A model generated the notes under the pieces. It ran no database searches, was not told where the DNA came from, and saw nothing but the letters and a program-made list of their open reading frames with translations. 64,000 bases of DNA, taken from Flavobacterium shii. Lineage in GTDB: Bacteria; Bacteroidota; Bacteroidia; Flavobacteriales; Flavobacteriaceae. Each line of letters starts with the position of its first letter. Positions within the stretch are counted from its first letter, which is position 1. Below, one piece after another: positions 25,479-35,231 of the stretch. The stretch spans positions 1 through 64,000 of the forward strand of contig NZ_JAOZEW010000006.1 in the NCBI RefSeq assembly GCF_025847235.1, read 5' to 3'. A program made the translations under genes and the position numbers.

Positions 25479-27845
25479 TTAAATTCGAGTTATCTTTTCA
25501 TAAATAGCAGGATCATGTTTTTTTACTTTTATTTTCACGTATTTTGATGCCGGCATATTACTTTCTTTGACCACATTATTTACAGAAACTAAAACATTTG
25601 TTTCAGGAAAGTAGGTTACCGTATTTCGCTCTGGTATTTGATATGAAACTATAACGAATAAAGGAGCAATTCTTTCGATACCATCATCATAGTTAAACAA
25701 ATCTACTTTTTCGCCAGATTTTAATCCTGCTTTATCAATGTCTTTCTGATTCATAAAAATTACTCTTCGCTCATTTTTTATACCTCGATATCGATCATCC
25801 AGACCATAAATAGTAGTGTTAAACTGGTCATGTGTACGTGTTGTTGCCATCATGTATTCATCTGGTTCAAGTTCATTATTCGGAATTTCAGTTACGGTAA
25901 ACGAAGCACGATTGCCAAATTCTTTAGTATTGAATTCGCCTTGGCGAGGAGCATTTGGCAGATAAAAACCGCCTTTTTCTCTTACTCTGATGTTGTAATC
26001 TTCAAAACCCGGAATACATTTTTCAATAGCTTCTCTTACGGCATCATAACTATCATGATAGCGCTGCCAATTAATAACCGATTTATCCCCAAGTGTGGCC
26101 ATAGCCATACGGCAGACAATTTGTGTTTCGTTTATTAATTGATTGGATATTGGTTTAAGCACACCTTTTGATGATTGTACAACACCCATAGAATTTTCTG
26201 TACTGATAATTTGTATTTCGTTATTTACGATATCCATATCACTTCGGGAAAGCGTAGGAAGTATAATAGCTTCTTTACCATGTATTAAATGACCTCTATT
26301 GAGTTTTGTAGATACAGATACTAACAGCTTAAGTTTCCTGAATGCGGCTGCAGTATAAGTTGTATCGGGCGCTGCAGACAGAAAATTACCTCCCATGCAA
26401 AACATAAATTTGACTTTCTCTTCATGTATTGCTTTTATAGTTCCTACTACATCATACCCATGATTTCTGGGAGGATTAAAGCCAAAATAGGCTTGTAGTC
26501 GGTCTAATTGTTCCTCTGTAGGTTTCTCATCTATTAGCATGGTTCGGTTTCCCTGAACGTTACTGTGTCCACGAACTGGGCAAACACCAGCTCCGGGTTT
26601 GCCGATACTCCCTTTTATCAATAAAATATTGACAATTTCCCGGATCATATCAACTCCATTGGGCTGCTGCGTAAGTCCCATTCCCCAACAGGCGATAATT
26701 CTTTTTTTAAATGCAAGCATTTCTGCAGCTTCAATGATTAAATCCTTAGAAACACCAGAAAGAAATGCGAGATGATCTAAATCTAAATTTTCAAATTGTT
26801 TCTGAAAGATTTCATAACCAGTTGTTTTGTCTTTGATGAATTCGTGGTCAAAAACTTCGCCCGGGTTTTTCTTTTCAAATTCAATTAACAAAAGTTCAAT
26901 AGCTTTTAGCAGCGCCATATCGCCATTTATTTTTATTGGAAGAAAAAGATCTGCAAGTTTTTCTCCGGAACCTATTATTCCTTTTATTGTCTGCGGATTA
27001 TGGAATCCCATTAAACCCGCCTCGGGCAAAGGATTAATGGCGATAATTTTTGCTCCGTTTTTTTTACCTTTCTCTAATGCGCTCAACATTCGTGGTGCAT
27101 TGGTTCCCGGATTCTGACCAATTATTACAATCACATCCGTATCATAAAAATCTTCTAAAGTTACCGTTCCTTTTCCAATGCCAATTGTGGTTTTTAAAGC
27201 AGTTCCAGAGGTTTCATGACACATATTAGAACAATCTGGCATATTATTGGTTCCGAATTCTTTGGTAAAAAGCTGATAAAGAAATGAAGCCTCATTACTT
27301 GTTCTTCCCGAAGTATAAAAAGCTGCTTCATTTGGAGATTCAAGAGAATTTAAATGAGAAGCAATTTTTGCAAAAGCATCATCCCAACTAATAGGCAGAT
27401 AATGCGTGCCACCAACTGGTAAATACATAGGCTCGGTTAACCTTCCCATTTTTCCTATTTGATAATCATCTAATTTTGAAAGACTATATACAGAGTTTTC
27501 TTTGAAAAAAGCAACAGTAACTTTTTTAGTTGTTGCTTCTTCTGCCAAAGCTTTAGCTCCATTTTCGCAATATTCACCCAAAGGAGATCGATCATCATCT
27601 GGATCTGGCCATGCACAACTTGAGCAGTCAAAACCTCCCATTTGGTTCATCTTAAACAAAGCTTTACCTCCTCTAAGAACTGTTTTGTCTTCGATAAGAT
27701 CGCTAATAGAAGCGAGAACAGCGGGAACGCCTGCAGCCCATTTTTCTACTTTTGTTAACTTAAGATTTAAAAGCTTATATGGATTTTCCGAATCAGGCAA
27801 TTTATTTGCTAAATCATCTGTTTTATGTTGTTGCTCTTCCTTCAT
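25479..27845 (-). CDS. FdhF/YdeP-family molybdopterin oxidoreductase
   Basis: The 788-aa protein is a molybdopterin enzyme of the YdeP group, related to formate dehydrogenase H but lacking its usual N-terminal 4Fe-4S cysteine set; only GGFDCSSCAWPDPDDDR (about 70-86) remains near the N-terminus. The cofactor domains follow: FYTSGRTSNEASFLYQLF (about 181-198), DCSNMCHETSG with a Cys at the position of the metal ligand (about 207-217), GQNPGTNAPRML and a C-terminal molybdopterin dinucleotide-binding domain (about 660-770). fdhD lies 49 bases upstream on the same strand. In E. coli YdeP is linked to acid resistance; the substrate is not established. Confidence 0.9.
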   Translation of the reverse strand: MKEEQQHKTDDLANKLPDSENPYKLLNLKLTKVEKWAAGVPAVLASISDLIEDKTVLRGGKALFKMNQMGGFDCSSCAWPDPDDDRSPLGEYCENGAKALAEEATTKKVTVAFFKENSVYSLSKLDDYQIGKMGRLTEPMYLPVGGTHYLPISWDDAFAKIASHLNSLESPNEAAFYTSGRTSNEASFLYQLFTKEFGTNNMPDCSNMCHETSGTALKTTIGIGKGTVTLEDFYDTDVIVIIGQNPGTNAPRMLSALEKGKKNGAKIIAINPLPEAGLMGFHNPQTIKGIIGSGEKLADLFLPIKINGDMALLKAIELLLIEFEKKNPGEVFDHEFIKDKTTGYEIFQKQFENLDLDHLAFLSGVSKDLIIEAAEMLAFKKRIIACWGMGLTQQPNGVDMIREIVNILLIKGSIGKPGAGVCPVRGHSNVQGNRTMLIDEKPTEEQLDRLQAYFGFNPPRNHGYDVVGTIKAIHEEKVKFMFCMGGNFLSAAPDTTYTAAAFRKLKLLVSVSTKLNRGHLIHGKEAIILPTLSRSDMDIVNNEIQIISTENSMGVVQSSKGVLKPISNQLINETQIVCRMAMATLGDKSVINWQRYHDSYDAVREAIEKCIPGFEDYNIRVREKGGFYLPNAPRQGEFNTKEFGNRASFTVTEIPNNELEPDEYMMATTRTHDQFNTTIYGLDDRYRGIKNERRVIFMNQKDIDKAGLKSGEKVDLFNYDDGIERIAPLFVIVSYQIPERNTVTYFPETNVLVSVNNVVKESNMPASKYVKIKVKKHDPAIYEKITRI

Positions 27846-27894
27846 TACATTATGGTTTAATTTGTATTGAGTTCTGTTTAAGAGTAGTTTGTTT

Positions 27895-28767
27895 TCAATG
27901 AGTTACAATCACGATTTGATCGGATGCACTGTATATATTAAATCTATTTTCTTTAAGAAATCCCAAAAGTGTAATATTAAATTCCAATGCAAGCTCTACA
28001 GCAAGGCTTGATGGAGCGCCAATGGAAGCAACAATAGAAATTCCAGCCATTGCGGCTTTTTGTATTAACTCAAAACTGGCTCTTCCGCTAAGAAGTAGAA
28101 TATGCTCATTTAATGGCAGTGATTTGTTAATGAGTGATTTGCCAATTAACTTATCTAATGCATTGTGTCTTCCCACATCTTCACTTAAAAGAATCAAATC
28201 GCCTTGGATATTAAAAAGCCCCGATGCATGAAGACCTCCAGTAGAAGCAAAGTCACTTTGAGCCATTCTTAATTTTTCAGGTAATTGATAAAATAGAGAC
28301 GCATTAATCCTAATGTTAGACTTGGCTAAATGCGCAAAAGGACTCACTGTTTTTATAGATTGAATAGAACTTTTTCCGCACACGCCACAGCTGGAAGTGG
28401 TATAGAAATTCCTGTCAGTCTGCATTATATTTGGACTAAAATTCTCCTGAAGATCAACCTGAACGATGTTTTGTTTTTGGGACAAACAATCCATTTTTAC
28501 AGGATAAGAGGCTTTTATATTTTCAAAAGAATTGATGATTCCTTCAGTAAATAAAAAACCAATTGCCAGTTCTACATCATTGCCCGGAGTTCGCATTGTG
28601 ACCGAAATATTCTTTTGGATTCTCTCTGTTTTGGAGCCATAGGATATTCTAATCTCAAGAGGTTCTTCTATTGAAAGGGTATCTAAAAATGATGAAATTG
28701 CAGTACCATCTATTCTCTCAACGTTTACCTGTTTAATAGAAACTAATTCCAAATAATTTATTTCCAT
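27895..28767 (-). CDS. fdhD: Sulfur carrier protein FdhD
   Basis: The 290-aa protein passes sulfur to the molybdenum cofactor so that FdhF-like enzymes become active. The key CxxC pair is present as C127 and C130 in SSCGVCGK. Other conserved parts are MRTPGNDVELAIGFLFTEGII (about 58-78), STGGLHASGLF (about 175-185), LLSEDVGRHNALDKLIGK (about 192-209) and SGRASFELIQKAAMAGI (about 226-242). It is first in a two-gene operon with the YdeP-type oxidoreductase, which makes that enzyme the obvious client. A perfect dyad at 28845-28864 may regulate both. Confidence 0.95.
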   Translation of the reverse strand: MEINYLELVSIKQVNVERIDGTAISSFLDTLSIEEPLEIRISYGSKTERIQKNISVTMRTPGNDVELAIGFLFTEGIINSFENIKASYPVKMDCLSQKQNIVQVDLQENFSPNIMQTDRNFYTTSSCGVCGKSSIQSIKTVSPFAHLAKSNIRINASLFYQLPEKLRMAQSDFASTGGLHASGLFNIQGDLILLSEDVGRHNALDKLIGKSLINKSLPLNEHILLLSGRASFELIQKAAMAGISIVASIGAPSSLAVELALEFNITLLGFLKENRFNIYSASDQIVIVTH

Positions 28768-29293
28768 GATATTGGAATTTAGATTGCTACGTAAATTTAA
28801 TTAAAAAATAATCAGAAAATATACTTTCTTTCATTAATTGACTGGTGTTATTTGATTTTAACACATCTGATATATTATCGGAAATTATCAATTCTTTAAG
28901 GAGTTAACTTATTACAGTGGCGGATTTTATAATATACCAATTGGGTATTATAGTACGCAGGGGGTGTATTTTTTAAAGCCCAGCTTAATTCTATTTTTTT
29001 AAATGTGTAAAATATTTATAATAAGTTCTTTATATGGGATTTAAATGAATTTTGTTATATGATAGATTAAATCATCAAAACAAAAATATTTATAAATACT
29101 TAGTAAATAAGAGTATATAGTTATAAAAAAAAATGTAATTTTAGTATAATCAAATTAATATTTAGGAAGAGTATTATTGTAAATATTAAGTTAATCGCTA
29201 TTTAGTAGCTACGATGGTAGGTTTCGCTTAGGAATTTACCATTTAATTCATTAAAAAAATCATAGAGAATATTAATCAACCTTATTAATACTT
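28768..29293. other. 526-base divergent region between fdhD and the metal-efflux operon
   Basis: No gene is seen. GTGTTA (28845-28850) and TAACAC (28859-28864) form a perfect 6-base dyad with an 8-base spacer, upstream of fdhD. TAAATTTA (28792-28799) could be its -7 box with one mismatch. ATACC-N5-GGTAT at 28934-28948 is a weaker dyad. TAGGTTTC at 29218-29225 is the best, imperfect, -7 candidate for the efflux operon. The rest is very AT-rich. Confidence 0.45.
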
Positions 29294-30565
29294 ATGGTAA
29301 AGAAATATTTCATTCTGTTTTTTATATTCATATCTTTTTTTAATCATTTCCAGATTTATGGGCAGGTGGGAGATACGTTGAAACTGGACATCAAAGAAAC
29401 CGAAAAGCGGTTTATAGATAACAATCTCCAACTTATAGCAGGGCGTTATAATATAGATATTGCAGGAGCAGAGGTTATTACGTCAAAATTATTTCCTAAT
29501 CCAGATTTTAATTATACTAACGGTATTGCTGCTAAAACAGATCCCGGTTCAAACCTTAATGCATACGCCGAAAGGACATTTGGTATTTCCCAACTTATAC
29601 AAACAGCTGGGAAACGAAATAAGAATATAAAGCTGGCAAATCTGGGTGTTGAACAATCTAAACATCAGTTCTTTGATCTCCTTCGAACACTAAAATTCAG
29701 CTTAAGAAGCGATTTCTATAATCTCTATTACCAGCAGCAGTCGGCACGTGTATACAATAAAGAGATAAGTTCGCTTGCCCGTTTACTCGACACATTTCGC
29801 ATACAGTCTAAAAAAGGCAACATTGCCGAAAAAGAAGTGATTCGTATACAGTCACAGCTTTATTCACTTCAAGGCGAATATAATGACCTTTTTACAAATA
29901 TTGATTCCCTACAAAAAGAATTAAAAATATTCCTGAGATTGCCCGGGCAGACTTATGTTGTTCCGCAAGTTTCTACTATAGCCCCCAGAATAAAAACCAG
30001 CCAAGTTCCTTACGTACAGTTACTAGATTCGGCTTTAGTAAACCGCCAGGATCTCATGCTGTCAAAAAGTATGATCGAATACAGCAAAGTAAATCTTAAA
30101 TTACAGAAAGCATTGGCAGTACCAGATGTATCTTTATCGGTTAACTATGACCGTTTAGGTGGTTTTGGAACTGATTTCTTTGGTGCTGGTATCGATATTA
30201 ATCTTCCTTTTTTTAGTCGGAACCAAGGAGAAATTAAAAAAGCAGATTTGAGCCTTAAGCAAAATCAGGTATTACTGGATGATTTACTCAACAGGATAGA
30301 AAATGATGTGGCGAGTGGTTATCAGGCATCATTGAGAATTGAAAAAATTGCCGATGGTATTGATCCGGAATTTAACACAAATTTTAACCGGATGATCAAT
30401 GCAGTATTCGAAAACTACCAAAAAAGGAATATCAGTCTGCTAGAGTTTCTTGACTTTTATGATTCATATAAAAACAATACACTCCAAATAAATAATATTA
30501 TGCTTAACAGGGTTTTATCGTTTGAGCAGCTTAATTACTTAACAGGTACCTCTTTCTTTAATTAA
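29294..30565 (+). CDS. TolC-family outer-membrane channel of a metal efflux system
   Basis: The 423-aa protein is the outer-membrane part of the operon whose pump is a heavy-metal RND protein. It has a cleavable signal peptide (up to IYGQ) and no lipobox, unlike the first efflux channel in this window. Coiled-coil helices repeat twice: LQLIAGRYNIDIAGAEVITSK near 40-60 with KLFPNPDFNYTNG, and later SVNYDRLGGFGTDFFGAGIDI near 285-305 followed by a second helical pair. This matches CzcC/CusC-like proteins of Bacteroidota. The adaptor starts 12 bases downstream. Confidence 0.88.
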   Translation: MVKKYFILFFIFISFFNHFQIYGQVGDTLKLDIKETEKRFIDNNLQLIAGRYNIDIAGAEVITSKLFPNPDFNYTNGIAAKTDPGSNLNAYAERTFGISQLIQTAGKRNKNIKLANLGVEQSKHQFFDLLRTLKFSLRSDFYNLYYQQQSARVYNKEISSLARLLDTFRIQSKKGNIAEKEVIRIQSQLYSLQGEYNDLFTNIDSLQKELKIFLRLPGQTYVVPQVSTIAPRIKTSQVPYVQLLDSALVNRQDLMLSKSMIEYSKVNLKLQKALAVPDVSLSVNYDRLGGFGTDFFGAGIDINLPFFSRNQGEIKKADLSLKQNQVLLDDLLNRIENDVASGYQASLRIEKIADGIDPEFNTNFNRMINAVFENYQKRNISLLEFLDFYDSYKNNTLQINNIMLNRVLSFEQLNYLTGTSFFN

Positions 30566-30577
30566 AAATTATCAGCA

Positions 30578-31684
30578 ATGAAGCTATACCGCCTTAACAC
30601 ATTAAATTTTAATTCATTATGTCTTATTGCTATCAGTCTGCTCCTTATTGGTTGTGGATCTAAAGGAAATCAGGATGATAATCGGGAAGGGTATGTAATT
30701 TCAGATTCACTATTTAAAACTTTGAGAATTGATACCGTTGATGTAACCAATATTAAAAACGCTTTAAAATTCAATGGTGTCGTAGGTTTTAATCAAGATG
30801 AGATAGAAAATATTTATCCTCTTGTAAGCGGTTCTGTGCAAGGTGTGATGAAAGGTCTTGGTGACTACGTTAAGAGTGGTGAAGCTTTAGGAATCGTTAA
30901 GAGTAGTGAGATGGCAAACTATTCCTCGTCGCTTATAGACGCCCAGGCAGGATTACTTCTTGCAAATAAACAATTGCAACAACAACAGGATCTTTATAAG
31001 AGCGGCTTAGCATCGCAAGTAGATCTTACTGCAGCTCAAGCCAACTACCAGCAGGCAAAAGCAGCACTTACAGCTGCCAAAAGAATACTTGCAATAAATG
31101 GCAATAGCACAGATGGAGTATTTACTATAAAAGCTCCAATAAACGGCTTTATCGTTCAGAAGAACATTACTAACGGTATGAATATCCGAGCCGATAATAA
31201 TGCACCCATGTTTGTAGTATCCGATTTGAAAGATGTATGGGTGGAAGCAAATGTTTACGAAGAAAATATTGATAAGGTACACAAGGGAGATGATGCAGAT
31301 GTAACAACAATTACCTATCCAGGTAAAGTATTTAAAGGAAAAATAAATGAGATGAACAATGTATTGGATCCTGTTACTAAAGTTATGAAGATAAGGATTG
31401 TATTGGATAATTTGGCCTTTTTGCTAAAACCGGAGATGTTTACTACGGTAACTGTTTATAATACAGAGCAGCAACAGGCAATGACCATAAAAACCGATGC
31501 TTTGATTTTTGATCAGAGTCAATATTTTGTTATAGCCATATCTGGTAAAAAAGAGCTGCATATACGCAAGGTGGAGGTACTTGCTTCAAATGGAGAAAAC
31601 ACTTATATAAAGTCTGGAATAAGTCCTGGGGAAAGACTAATCGCTTCTAAAGCCATTCTTATTTATGGTTCACTAAATAATTAA
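30578..31684 (+). CDS. Metal-efflux RND periplasmic adaptor (CusB/CzcB type)
   Basis: The 368-aa lipoprotein bridges the CzcA-like pump and the TolC-like channel. The signal ends at LLIGCGS, a lipobox. Domain order is normal: lipoyl half (NIYPLVSGSVQGVMKGLGDYVKSG, about 83-106), alpha-hairpin (about 112-165), second lipoyl half (FTIKAPINGFIVQKNITNGM, about 180-199), beta-barrel (DVWVEANVYEENIDKV, about 214-229). No His-rich metal-binding N-terminus of the CzcB type is seen, and Met clusters of CusB are absent, so the metal cannot be guessed. Gaps to both neighbours are small (12 and 22 bases). Confidence 0.9.
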   Translation: MKLYRLNTLNFNSLCLIAISLLLIGCGSKGNQDDNREGYVISDSLFKTLRIDTVDVTNIKNALKFNGVVGFNQDEIENIYPLVSGSVQGVMKGLGDYVKSGEALGIVKSSEMANYSSSLIDAQAGLLLANKQLQQQQDLYKSGLASQVDLTAAQANYQQAKAALTAAKRILAINGNSTDGVFTIKAPINGFIVQKNITNGMNIRADNNAPMFVVSDLKDVWVEANVYEENIDKVHKGDDADVTTITYPGKVFKGKINEMNNVLDPVTKVMKIRIVLDNLAFLLKPEMFTTVTVYNTEQQQAMTIKTDALIFDQSQYFVIAISGKKELHIRKVEVLASNGENTYIKSGISPGERLIASKAILIYGSLNN

Positions 31685-31706
31685 TGCCTTAAACAGTAAC
31701 CTATCC

Positions 31707-34700
31707 ATGAACAAGATACTGAAAAATATTATAGGATTTTCTCTCAGGAACCGATTATTGGTAATCTGCCTTACCGGTTTGATGGCTGTTACGGGCATTA
31801 TTACTTTTTTACAAATGCCGATAGAGGCATTTCCGGATGTTACCAATACTGAGATTGATATTATAACACAATGGCCGGGTCAAAGTGCAGAAGAAGTAGA
31901 AAAGCTAGTAACTATCCCTATTGAGTTGGCTCTCAATCCCGTGCAGAAGAAAACAAGTCTAAGATCTTCTACTATTTTTGGGCTAAGTTACATCAAGGTT
32001 ATTTTTGATGATGACGTGAAAGATCCTGAAGCACGCCAACAGGTTATGAACCTTTTAAACAATGCCACATTACCAAATGGAGTTTCTCCATCTGTACAGC
32101 CTCCTGTAGGTCCAACAGGAGAAATATTCAGATATACTCTTAAGAGTAGTTTTCGTGATGTACGCGAGCTTAAAACAATACAAGACTGGGTAATAGACCG
32201 TAGGTTAAGAGCAATCCAAGGTATTGGTGATATTACCGCTTTTGGAGGTAAGACGAAAACTTTTGAGATAACTGCAGACCCGCAAAAACTTGCCAGTATT
32301 GGGATAAGCCCATTGGATGTCTTTAGTGCTGTTCAAAAAACCAACATCAACGTAGGTGGTGATATGATTGTACAAAACAATCAGGCATTTGCAGTAAGGG
32401 GAATTGGGCTTATAAATGACATAAACGAGATAAGGAACATTATTATAACCAATAATAATGGAGTACCTGTTTTGGTAAAAGATGTGGCTCATGTAGAGAT
32501 CTCAAACTTGCCCCGACTAGGTTGGGTAGGACGTGGTAGTGCCATTGAACGAGAGGACGGTAAGAGAGTTGTAGTTGATGAAGAGGATGTGGTACAAGCC
32601 ATTATTGTGATGCGAAAAGGAGAAAATCCGGCGGAAGTTGTATCGGCCATTAAGACCGAAATAGAAAAACTCAATAATGATATATTACCGGCAGATACTA
32701 AAATTGTACCATACTACGACCGTACAGACCTAATTAAATACGCAACACATACCGTATTGCATAATCTAATTGAGGGGATACTTCTGGTAACTTTACTTGT
32801 ATCGCTATTTATGTTTAACTGGCGAACAACGCTTATTGTTTCTATTATAATTCCACTGGCATTACTGTTTGCTTTTATTTGTCTTCACCTTATGGGAATG
32901 TCAGCCAATCTTCTCTCGTTGGGAGCAGTCGATTTTGGAATCATTATAGACGGTGCAGTCGTCATGGTCGAAGGTATGTTTGTATTTCTCGATACAGATG
33001 CCAAGCGGATTGGAATGGAGCGCTTTAATAAAAAATTAAAACTTGGAATAATACGCAGTAATGGGGTAACTCTGGGAAAAGCGATCTTTTTTTCTAAGCT
33101 AATTATTATTACAGGCTTGCTTCCGGTTTTCGCATTCCAGAAGGTAGAAGGAAAGTTGTTTTCTCCGTTGGCTTATACACTGGGATTTGCTATACTGGGT
33201 GCACTTATTACAACACTTACGCTCGTACCCGTGCTTATAAGTCTTTTATTAAATAAAAATGTACATGAAAAGCATAATCCATTTGTAGAGAAAATATCAG
33301 GTTTTATGTATTCGGGTTTTATAAAGGCCTTTAAATACAAAGAAAAAGTGGTAACTCTGGCTGGTATTGTCATGATTGCAGGTTTAACATCTTTTACTTT
33401 TTTAGGAACAGAGTTCCTGCCTGAGCTTGATGAAGGCTCAATCTGGCTGAGGGTGCAATTGCCCTACAGTGTTTCACTAGATGAGTCTGTAGCAACATCA
33501 AAACAGATAAGAAATATATTAATGACGTTTCCACAGGTAAAGACTGCTGTATCACAAACAGGTCGACCAGATGACGGTACAGATGTAGCTGGTTTTTATA
33601 ACAATGAGTTCGATGTCTTATTATACCCCGAGGAAGACTGGAAACCCAAGATATCAAAAGAAGAATTGATAAACGGTATGAATAAAAAACTTTCTGTAAT
33701 TCCAGGGACGGATCTGAATTTTTCGCAGCCCATTAGTGATAATGTCGAAGAAGCTATCTCGGGCGTAAAGGGCTCCATTGTTGTAAAAGTTTATGGCGAT
33801 TCGCTAAACTATATGGAAAACCGCGTTACCGATGTTTATAAAATCTTAAAGACTGTAGATGGTATTACCGACCTTGGAGTATTAAGAAGCATTGGTTTAC
33901 CGGAACTGGATATAAAATTAGACCAGCAAAAAATGGCAAAATATGGTGTGAGTACTGAAGATGCCAATTCTGTAATCTCAATGGCTATTGGTGGTCAGGC
34001 AGCATCAACCTTATATGAAGGCATACGTACTTTTGATATACGAATTCGTTTTCCGGAAGCTTTCCGAAGTACTCCGAAAGATATTGGGAATTTACTGGTG
34101 CCTACAATGGGTGGAGCAAAAGTAGCGTTAAATGAAATTGCACATATTGTACAAAAAACAGGGCCTTGTCTTATTTTTCGTGATGCTAATGAACGCTATG
34201 CAACAGTTAAATTTTCTGTACGAGGGCGTGATATGGGGAGTACAATTGCAGAAGCACAATCAAAAGTGGCTCATCTGGAAAAGCTTAAGAAAGGATACAG
34301 AATGGAGTGGCAGGGTGATTTTGAAAATCAGCAGCGAGCTACTAAAAGATTGGCTCAAGTAGTACCTATAAGTCTTTTATTGATCTTTTTTCTCTTATTT
34401 ATGATGTTTGGTAATATTAAAGATGCCGCACTCGTATTTTCCAATGTTCCGTTTGCAATAGTTGGAGGAATACTCGCACTGCATGTTACAGGAACTAATT
34501 TTAGCATCTCAGCAGGGATAGGTTTTATAGCATTGTTTGGTATTTGTATTCAGGATGGTGTATTGCTGATCTCTATTTTTAAACACAATCTCGAAAACAT
34601 AGACAAAACAGATCATAAACTTTACAATGCTATCACGCAGGGAGTTCACTCTAGGATAAGACCCGTTATGATGACTGCACTTATGGCTGCTATAGGTCTA

Positions 34701-34859
34701 TTTCCTGCCGCAATTTCTCACGGAATTGGTTCCGAAAGCTCGCGACCGCTTGCCAGAGTAGTCATTGGTGGTATACTTTGTGCAATGGTATTTAGTTTAT
34801 GGGTATTTCCGCTTATCTTCGGTTATGCGTACCGAAAGGAAGATCCTACAACACGATAA
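31707..34859 (+). CDS. Heavy-metal RND efflux pump (CzcA/CusA family)
   Basis: The 1050-aa pump exports metal cations by proton exchange. Its helix 4 reads DFGIIIDGAVVMVEG: D409, D415 and E422 have the same spacing as D402, D408 and E415, which are required for transport in CzcA. The start (MNKILKNIIGFSLRNRLLV) and MPIEAFPDVTNTEID near 37-51 are family signatures, as is QWPGQSAEEVEKLVTIPIE. Twelve membrane helices and two periplasmic loops are present. Third gene of the channel-adaptor-pump operon, ended by a strong terminator. Metal not determined; no obvious Met relay for copper or silver stands out. Confidence 0.93.
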   Translation: MNKILKNIIGFSLRNRLLVICLTGLMAVTGIITFLQMPIEAFPDVTNTEIDIITQWPGQSAEEVEKLVTIPIELALNPVQKKTSLRSSTIFGLSYIKVIFDDDVKDPEARQQVMNLLNNATLPNGVSPSVQPPVGPTGEIFRYTLKSSFRDVRELKTIQDWVIDRRLRAIQGIGDITAFGGKTKTFEITADPQKLASIGISPLDVFSAVQKTNINVGGDMIVQNNQAFAVRGIGLINDINEIRNIIITNNNGVPVLVKDVAHVEISNLPRLGWVGRGSAIEREDGKRVVVDEEDVVQAIIVMRKGENPAEVVSAIKTEIEKLNNDILPADTKIVPYYDRTDLIKYATHTVLHNLIEGILLVTLLVSLFMFNWRTTLIVSIIIPLALLFAFICLHLMGMSANLLSLGAVDFGIIIDGAVVMVEGMFVFLDTDAKRIGMERFNKKLKLGIIRSNGVTLGKAIFFSKLIIITGLLPVFAFQKVEGKLFSPLAYTLGFAILGALITTLTLVPVLISLLLNKNVHEKHNPFVEKISGFMYSGFIKAFKYKEKVVTLAGIVMIAGLTSFTFLGTEFLPELDEGSIWLRVQLPYSVSLDESVATSKQIRNILMTFPQVKTAVSQTGRPDDGTDVAGFYNNEFDVLLYPEEDWKPKISKEELINGMNKKLSVIPGTDLNFSQPISDNVEEAISGVKGSIVVKVYGDSLNYMENRVTDVYKILKTVDGITDLGVLRSIGLPELDIKLDQQKMAKYGVSTEDANSVISMAIGGQAASTLYEGIRTFDIRIRFPEAFRSTPKDIGNLLVPTMGGAKVALNEIAHIVQKTGPCLIFRDANERYATVKFSVRGRDMGSTIAEAQSKVAHLEKLKKGYRMEWQGDFENQQRATKRLAQVVPISLLLIFFLLFMMFGNIKDAALVFSNVPFAIVGGILALHVTGTNFSISAGIGFIALFGICIQDGVLLISIFKHNLENIDKTDHKLYNAITQGVHSRIRPVMMTALMAAIGLFPAAISHGIGSESSRPLARVVIGGILCAMVFSLWVFPLIFGYAYRKEDPTTR

Positions 34860-34898
34860 AATAATTGAGATTCTTATAAGATCTGAATGAATCCATAA

Positions 34899-34928
34899 AA
34901 AAGCCCATTTCGATAGAAATGGGCTTTT
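34899..34928 (+). terminator. Terminator of the metal-efflux operon
   Basis: A 13-base-pair perfect stem (AAAAGCCCATTTC, 34899-34911, with GAAATGGGCTTTT, 34916-34928) has a GATA tetraloop. The A and T flanks allow it to work in both directions. Confidence 0.88.
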
Positions 34929-34929
34929 C

Positions 34930-35196
34930 ATTTGTGCATTTGTAGCAATCAAATCAGTTTCATTACGTGGGATTTCAATAATATCTAATTTACCAAACGA
35001 ATTCATAACAGGAAAAGATATTACAGCTTCCTTTTGCACTGTAGATTCTACACCCTTTACTAACAATCATATTTTTTATCAAAAATAAAAACTCCTGAAT
35101 TTAGAAGTTCTATAATTTGCAAATCATTACTGCTAGGAGTAAATCTTTGTGCATCAAAAGGGGATTCTCAAGAAAACGCTTTGTGATATCACTCAT
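34930..35196 (-). pseudogene. Frameshifted gene remnant, function unknown
   Basis: On the minus strand an ATG at 35196 opens MSDITKRFLENP; the sense then continues in another frame as DAQRFTPSSNDLQIIELLNS and FDKKYD, and after a second shift as LLVKGVESTVQKEA and NSFGKLDIIEIPRNETDLIA. Restoring one T in each of two places (near CCCCTTTT and TATGATTG) would join them into one frame. The reading runs into the efflux terminator, so the 3' end also appears lost. I do not recognise the family. Two single-T losses could be true decay or sequencing errors. Confidence 0.5.
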
Positions 35197-35231
35197 AATA
35201 ATCTCTTTTTTATTTTGATTAGTTCACACAA

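Noticed and set aside
25830..27870. Long open frames on the plus strand opposite the YdeP-type gene (for example 26827-27117 and 27502-27870).
   Set aside because: They have no recognisable protein features and lie fully inside a well-supported gene on the other strand.
28934..28948. ATACC-N5-GGTAT as an operator for the metal-efflux operon.
   Set aside because: It lies about 350 bases from the first gene with no promoter nearby, and the arms are short.
33394..33778. Minus-strand open frames inside the CzcA-like pump gene.
   Set aside because: No family match, biased composition of reverse-frame translation, and the pump gene is intact.
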